Positions 6,875 to 11,623 of a stretch of DNA of 11,623 nt are shown in pieces. Position 1 is the first letter of the stretch, and each line of letters starts with the position of its first letter. The notes beneath the pieces were generated by a model. That model was given only the letters and a program-made list of their open reading frames with translations. It was not told where the DNA came from and searched no databases. A program made the translations under genes and the position numbers. Source of the DNA: CAZKVJ01 sp964556225 (GTDB lineage Bacteria; Actinomycetota; Acidimicrobiia; Acidimicrobiales; Ilumatobacteraceae); assembly GCA_964556225.1 (NCBI GenBank), contig CAZKVJ010000040.1:1-11623 (forward strand), read 5' to 3'.

Positions 6875-8560
6875 ATGTCAACGCCCATCACCGCCCGACT
6901 CGAGCGGGCCGCCGACTCCGCCGCCGGCGTCCGCTTCGTCGGCACCTCCGTCGCTCCCGACGGGCCAGTGTTCGTCAGCTGGCGCCAGCTCCACGACGAG
7001 GCCCGCGCCGTCGGCGCCGCGCTCCAGGCCCGTGGCATCGCACCCGGCGATCACGTTGCCATCCTCGGCCCGACGAGCCGGGCGCTGATGACCGCGATCC
7101 AGGGCTGCTGGCTCGCGGGCGCGGCCAGCATGGTGCTGCCGCTCCCGATGCGCATGGCGTCGCTCGAGGTGTTCGTCGAAGGCACACGCGCCCGCATCCG
7201 CCACGGCGATGCCAAGCTGCTGCTGATCGACGACGCGCTGGGCGCCTTCTACGAGCCCGTTCCCGGCGACCCGCCGACCGCACCGCTGGCGTCCGTGCTG
7301 CCCGGCCCGTCGAACCCGGGCGCCGAAGCGCTCGAGATCCCGCCGGCCGATCCCGAGCGCCTGGTGATCCTGCAGTACACGAGCGGCTCGACCAGCGAGC
7401 CCAAGGGCGTGATGATCCCGGATCGGGTGCTGGCCGCCAACATCGACGCCTCCTGCGCGGCCGCCGAGCTGGGCGCGGGCGAGGTGATGGTGTCGTGGCT
7501 GCCGCTGTACCACGACATGGGTCTGGTCGGGTTCCTCGCCATCCCCATGACCCAGGGCGTGCAGCTGGTGCAGGCGGCCCCCCAGGACTTCCTCGCCCAT
7601 CCCGGCAACTGGATGCAATGGCTGTCGGACTGGCAGGGCACGGCCACCGCCGGCCCGAACTTCTCCTGGGTGCTGGCCACCCGGGCGCTGAAGCGGATGG
7701 AAGGGCTCGACCTGTCCCGGCTGACGCTCGCGCTGTCGGGCGCAGAGCCGGTCGACCCGCGTGCCGTCGAGGCGTTCGTGGAGGAGGCGTCCCGGTTCGG
7801 CTTCCGGGCCGGAGGGATCTTCCCCGCGTTCGGCATGGCCGAGGTGGCCATCGGCGGCGCGTTCCCGTCGCGGGGTCGGGGCCTGGTGTGCGACACCGTC
7901 GACCGCGAGGTCCTCGAGCGCGACCACGTCGCCAAGCAGATCGACGTCACCGACCCGGACGACTACGCAGTGATCGCCCGGCGCATCCCGATGCTCGGAC
8001 GGCCCGTTCCGGGGCTCGAGATGAAGGTGGTCGATCCGGCCACCCGTGAGGAGTTGCCCGAGCGTGGTGTCGGCGAGCTGCTCATCCGCGGCACGTCGGT
8101 GACTCCGGGGTACTACAAGCGTCCGGATGCCACGGCGGCCTCGTTCGACCACGGCTGGCTGTGCACGGGCGATCTCGCCTACATGGTCGACGGTGAGCTG
8201 GTGCTGTGCGGGCGCATCAAGGACGTCATCATCGTCGGTGGGCGCAACGTGTTCCCGGAGGACATCGAGCGGGCGGTCGGCACCCTCGATGGCATCCGGG
8301 CCGGGAACGTCATCGCCTTCGGCGTGGATGGCTACAAGGGCAAGGAGACCGTCGTGGTGGTGGCCGAGGCCCGCACCGACGACTCGGACGCCGTGCGCCA
8401 CGCCGTGCACCACCGCACCCTCGAGGTGTGCGGCCTCCCGCCCCGAGACGTCATGCTCGTGCAGCCGGGCACCCTGCCGAAGACGTCGTCGGGGAAGCTC
8501 CAGCGTGCCCGGTGCCGCGAGCTGTACCTCGACGAGGCCCTCGAGCTGCTGCCCTCCTGA
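6875..8560 (+). CDS. Fatty-acyl-AMP ligase / acyl-CoA synthetase family (FadD-like)
   Basis: This complete 561-residue ANL-superfamily enzyme activates a carboxylic acid as acyl-adenylate using ATP. Motifs: the phosphate loop LQYTSGSTSEPKGV (166-179); LPLYHDMGLVGFL (209-221), typical of FAALs; FPAFGMAEVAIG (316-327); WLCTGDLAYMVDGELVLCGRIKD (428-450) with the domain hinge; and LPKTSSGKLQR with catalytic Lys541. The stretch after the A5 motif (about 336-375) is where FAALs carry their specific insertion, which disfavours CoA transfer. I therefore lean to acyl-AMP ligase over CoA ligase, not firmly. FAALs usually pass the acyl group to an acyl carrier protein or polyketide synthase; none is in the window. 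The ATG follows GGGGGAG at 13 nt, and no in-frame alternative lies close by. No signal peptide; cytoplasmic. Confidence 0.9.
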   Translation: MSTPITARLERAADSAAGVRFVGTSVAPDGPVFVSWRQLHDEARAVGAALQARGIAPGDHVAILGPTSRALMTAIQGCWLAGAASMVLPLPMRMASLEVFVEGTRARIRHGDAKLLLIDDALGAFYEPVPGDPPTAPLASVLPGPSNPGAEALEIPPADPERLVILQYTSGSTSEPKGVMIPDRVLAANIDASCAAAELGAGEVMVSWLPLYHDMGLVGFLAIPMTQGVQLVQAAPQDFLAHPGNWMQWLSDWQGTATAGPNFSWVLATRALKRMEGLDLSRLTLALSGAEPVDPRAVEAFVEEASRFGFRAGGIFPAFGMAEVAIGGAFPSRGRGLVCDTVDREVLERDHVAKQIDVTDPDDYAVIARRIPMLGRPVPGLEMKVVDPATREELPERGVGELLIRGTSVTPGYYKRPDATAASFDHGWLCTGDLAYMVDGELVLCGRIKDVIIVGGRNVFPEDIERAVGTLDGIRAGNVIAFGVDGYKGKETVVVVAEARTDDSDAVRHAVHHRTLEVCGLPPRDVMLVQPGTLPKTSSGKLQRARCRELYLDEALELLPS

Positions 8561-8585
8561 GGCGCGAGCGACGAGAGAGATGGTG

Positions 8586-8601
8586 CCAAGCAGCGGCTTG
8601 G
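8586..8601. terminator. Weak stem-loop in the convergent gap after the ligase gene
   Basis: CCAAGC (8586-8591) and GCTTGG (8596-8601) pair around a 4-nt loop, 25 nt after the ligase stop. The gap 8561-8708 separates this gene from the convergent lipoprotein gene, so a terminator is expected. The stem is only 6 bp and no T-run follows on either strand. I saw nothing else supportable in the gap. Confidence 0.3.
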
Positions 8602-8708
8602 TGAGCCCGGCGAGCGGGGTGTTCGCTTGCAGTTGTTTGCGGGAAAGATCGCTCCACGAGCGACGACACTCCGTCAGAAGTGCGGGAGGGGCCCGAACGT
8701 CTGGGGGG

Positions 8709-9302
8709 TCAGCCCTCGACGACGATCATGGTGCCGACCCAGTCGGCGATCTGGTCGATCTCCAGGCTCCAGGTGTCGGGCTCGAACTGCCCGCCGATCG
8801 CCTCGCTTGCCCACTGCTGGCCGGGCGTGAGCTCGGGGGTCTGGAACAGGTCCTCGAGCGCGCCCCGGTAGATGTTGAAGGCGGTGTCGACCTGGCTCAG
8901 GTTCACGATCCGCAGGGACTGTGACGTGCGGATCCGCACGCAGTAGGGGAGCGGCATCGGCTCGCGGATCTCGATCGTCAGCTCGGCGCCGGGAGCGGTC
9001 CGGCAGGTGTCGAGCGAGGTGGTGGACGGGGCGACGACGCTGGTGGTGGAGCCGGCGACGCTGCCGACGGGCACCATGGTGGGCGCCGCGGTGGGTGGCG
9101 GGAGCGTGCTCGGGGAGAACGTCGTGGTGCTGGCCGGCGCGACGGTGGTGATGGCCACGGAGCCGTCCGTGTCGCCTCGCGGCACCAAGGTGTCGGGGGC
9201 GCTCGCATCGTCGTCGCCGCCGCACGCGGCCAGGCCCAGGGCGAGCACGGCGAGGCCGGCCGTGACGAGGACCCTGGCGGTGAAGGGTGCCTGTGGGGAC
9301 AT
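8709..9302 (-). CDS. Small secreted lipoprotein, unknown function (second of a pair)
   Basis: From an ATG at 9302 the protein has 197 residues. GGAGG lies 7 nt upstream, which settles the start against a GTG overlapping the previous stop. The N-terminus is a lipoprotein signal: TAR, a hydrophobic stretch VLVTAGLAVLALGLAAC, and lipobox LAAC with Cys27, followed by GGDDD. Residues 28-97 are a Thr/Ser/Pro/Ala-rich linker, typical of actinobacterial surface proteins. The remaining about 100 residues form a compact domain with Cys100 and Cys121, which may form a disulfide, plus YRGALEDLFQTPELTPGQQW and a C-terminal IADWVGTMIVVEG. I recognise no named family; the domain may be a small beta-rich ligand-binding fold. 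It should be anchored outside the membrane. It starts 2 nt after the stop of the other lipoprotein and is probably translationally coupled to it. Confidence 0.85.
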   Translation of the reverse strand: MSPQAPFTARVLVTAGLAVLALGLAACGGDDDASAPDTLVPRGDTDGSVAITTVAPASTTTFSPSTLPPPTAAPTMVPVGSVAGSTTSVVAPSTTSLDTCRTAPGAELTIEIREPMPLPYCVRIRTSQSLRIVNLSQVDTAFNIYRGALEDLFQTPELTPGQQWASEAIGGQFEPDTWSLEIDQIADWVGTMIVVEG

Positions 9303-9304
9303 CG

Positions 9305-9997
9305 TCACGCCTCCGGGTTCGCGAAGTCGAACTCGCCCGTGATGGTCGCGCTGCCCTGGCTGGGCGTGGCGTTCTCGAGCGCGAGCACGTCGGTCACTCG
9401 GAACGTGAACGTACCGGAGATGCGCTCGTCGTCGAAGCGCGTGATCTCCACCGTCCCCGGCTCGGCGAGGCCCCAGTTCGTGCCGGTGGCGGGCAGGCTC
9501 ACCAGCACGGCCAGCGCATCGGTGGCCGACCCACCGCCGCCGAAGCGGGGTTCGGTCGGGTTCACGGTGTAGACCGCGGGGGCGAAGGGGATCGTCGCCG
9601 CCGAGCCAGCGGCGCCGGTGGTGATGTCCACGCTGGTCCCATCGGCGGCGGTGCAGCTCAGCATGAAGAAGAACGGGGCGGGGGTGCCGGCGACGGACGC
9701 CATCGCGGCGTTGTCCGCGGCGCTCAGCCAGTACTGCACGCCGACGGACTCCGGGCCGCCGGCGGCGTCGATGCTGGCCGTGACGTCGCCGGTCACGTCG
9801 ACGTGGCACGACCCGGGATCGGCGACGGTCGTCGTCGGGGCGGCGGTGGTGCTGGCCGGGGCGGCGTCCACGGCGTCGGTGGTGACGGTGCCGGTCGAGG
9901 CGTCGGCGGCGGTCCGGGCATCGTCGCCGCCGCAGGCACCCAACATCACCAGACCCGCGACGAAGCAGGCCGCGAGTCGTCGTTGCATGGCTGTCAT
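9305..9997 (-). CDS. Small secreted lipoprotein, unknown function (first of a pair)
   Basis: The protein has 230 residues if the ATG at 9997 is used, or 227 from the ATG at 9988; neither has a clear Shine-Dalgarno. The signal peptide RRLAACFVAGLVMLGAC ends in lipobox LGAC (Cys22), then GGDD and a Thr/Ala/Pro-rich linker to about residue 60. The domain from Cys64 (SCHVDVTGDV) to the C-terminus is beta-rich, with Cys64 and Cys115 as a possible disulfide pair. The ending ITRFDDERISGTFTFRV...SATITGEFDF resembles the closing strands of DUF6252-like and similar surface beta-sandwich domains, where an ISGTF motif recurs. That likeness is from memory, and function is unknown. The gene is divergent from the deacetylase gene, leaving 65 bp for both promoters. 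Confidence 0.85.
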   Translation of the reverse strand: MTAMQRRLAACFVAGLVMLGACGGDDARTAADASTGTVTTDAVDAAPASTTAAPTTTVADPGSCHVDVTGDVTASIDAAGGPESVGVQYWLSAADNAAMASVAGTPAPFFFMLSCTAADGTSVDITTGAAGSAATIPFAPAVYTVNPTEPRFGGGGSATDALAVLVSLPATGTNWGLAEPGTVEITRFDDERISGTFTFRVTDVLALENATPSQGSATITGEFDFANPEA

Positions 9998-10062
9998 TCA
10001 ACCAGCCGTCTGGCCCGAGCGGCTGTCGCCCCTGTCACCCCCCGGCTGGCAGGATCGCCGTC
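9998..10062. promoter_or_regulatory. Divergent intergenic region with inverted repeats
   Basis: These 65 bp separate the lipoprotein and deacetylase genes and should contain both promoters. CAGCCG (10003-10008) is inverted as CGGCTG at 10020-10025 and, extended by one base, as CCAGCCG to CGGCTGG at 10043-10049. Such a set could form a binding site for a shared regulator, but short GC-rich repeats arise easily by chance here. AGGA at 10051-10054 is the likely ribosome binding site for the deacetylase. Confidence 0.35.
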
Positions 10063-11104
<1,042 letters not shown>

Positions 11105-11130
<26 letters not shown>

Positions 11131-11623
11131 CCCGGCGCCAGCGTTCGGGGTCGCTGCGGTACGGCGCGTAGAAGTTGATGCGGCTGACGACGTCGCCGTA
11201 GCGACGGTGCAGCTCCGGCGCGATGCCCTCCGGCTCCGCCACCACGGCGAAGGTGTTGAGGATCTCGTCGTCGATCAGCGAGGCCATCTCCACCCACTGG
11301 CCCTGCTTGGACAGGGCGTTCAGCTCGTCCTGCAGGGCGCCCCAGCCGTGCAGCTCGAGCACCGGGCGGTAGGCCGGGGTGCTGCCGTAGAAGGCGATCT
11401 GCTGGCGGGTGCCTGCCGATGCCGCGCCCAGCTCGTCGTCGTTCGTGCCCGTGACCACGAAGCTGGGTCCGACGATCTCGAAGCCGTCCATCGACTTGCC
11501 GGCCTTGGCCCGGCCGCGCTCGATCGCGGGCAGGGTGACCTCGCGCAGGTAGCGCTCGGTGGTGAAGCCGTGGCAGATGAGCCCGTCGCACACCTCACCG
11601 GCGACCTCGGTCATCAGCTCGCC
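11105..11623 (-). CDS. LLM class F420-dependent oxidoreductase, MSMEG_2256-like (C-terminal part)
   Basis: The minus-strand frame is open to the window edge, reading Gly-Glu-Leu ahead of MTEVAGEVCDGLICHGFTTERYL, so the first visible Met is probably internal and the gene starts outside. About 172 residues are visible. The run MTEVAGEVCDGL, HGFTTERYLREVTLPAIERGRAKAG and FEIVGPSFVVTG matches the second half of F420-dependent luciferase-like oxidoreductases described as the MSMEG_2256 family (TIGR03617). Full-length members are around 320 residues. These TIM-barrel enzymes use reduced or oxidised F420 and have mostly unassigned substrates. The C-terminus ends RVMADLKAA before TAG. Its 3' end overlaps that of the deacetylase gene by 26 bp, tail to tail. 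It is not closely similar by eye to the other LLM protein in the window. Confidence 0.88.

Noticed and set aside
4263..7088. A 941-codon open frame on the plus strand covering leuS
   Set aside because: It is antisense to an unmistakable leucyl-tRNA synthetase. Long open antisense frames are expected at this GC content, and the translation is repetitive Val/Gly/Arg/His without recognisable domains.

Overview
The window is a GC-rich, densely coded bacterial chromosome segment. The gene set fits Actinomycetota: two F420-type luciferase-like oxidoreductases, a fatty-acyl-AMP-ligase-like enzyme, an enoyl-CoA hydratase of the type common in mycobacteria, a leucyl-tRNA synthetase with actinobacterial-style insertions, and lipoproteins with Thr/Ser/Pro-rich linkers. 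I would guess an Acidimicrobiia-like lineage, but nothing in the window proves the class. There are no rRNA or tRNA genes, insertion sequences, phage genes or CRISPR arrays. No gap between genes exceeds about 151 bp.

Left part (1-3757). The 3' end of a DUF2804 gene (+) meets, stop codon to stop codon, the last gene of a leftward cluster. In transcription order on the minus strand the cluster is: enoyl-CoA hydratase/isomerase family protein, LLM-class flavin/F420 oxidoreductase, SnoaL-like small protein, alpha/beta hydrolase. The first three genes are separated by 4 and 13 nt. The fourth follows after 75 nt holding a perfect 13-bp hairpin. This looks like a small accessory catabolic or tailoring operon. 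Its substrate cannot be read from the sequence.

Middle (3758-8560). leuS (-) encodes a complete leucyl-tRNA synthetase upstream of that cluster. The 151 bp between leuS and the cluster is almost filled by a repeat structure: two about 49-bp palindromic units in direct orientation, framed by a 19-20 bp inverted repeat. leuS is divergent, across 71 bp, from a complete FAAL/acyl-CoA-ligase-like adenylating enzyme (+).

Right part (8561-11623). Two adjacent small secreted lipoproteins (-) are 2 nt apart and probably translationally coupled. They are divergent from a complete acetylpolyamine amidohydrolase / HDAC-family deacetylase (+). The 3' end of that gene overlaps by 26 bp the 3' end of a second LLM-class F420-dependent oxidoreductase (-, cut by the window edge).

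Most of the window reads as ordinary actinobacterial chromosome. The points most worth a second look are the leuS-distal palindromic repeat, the four-gene cluster, the enoyl-CoA hydratase relative that lacks both canonical catalytic glutamates, and the tandem lipoprotein pair. I do not see a convincing defence system, biosynthetic cluster or other clearly new system.
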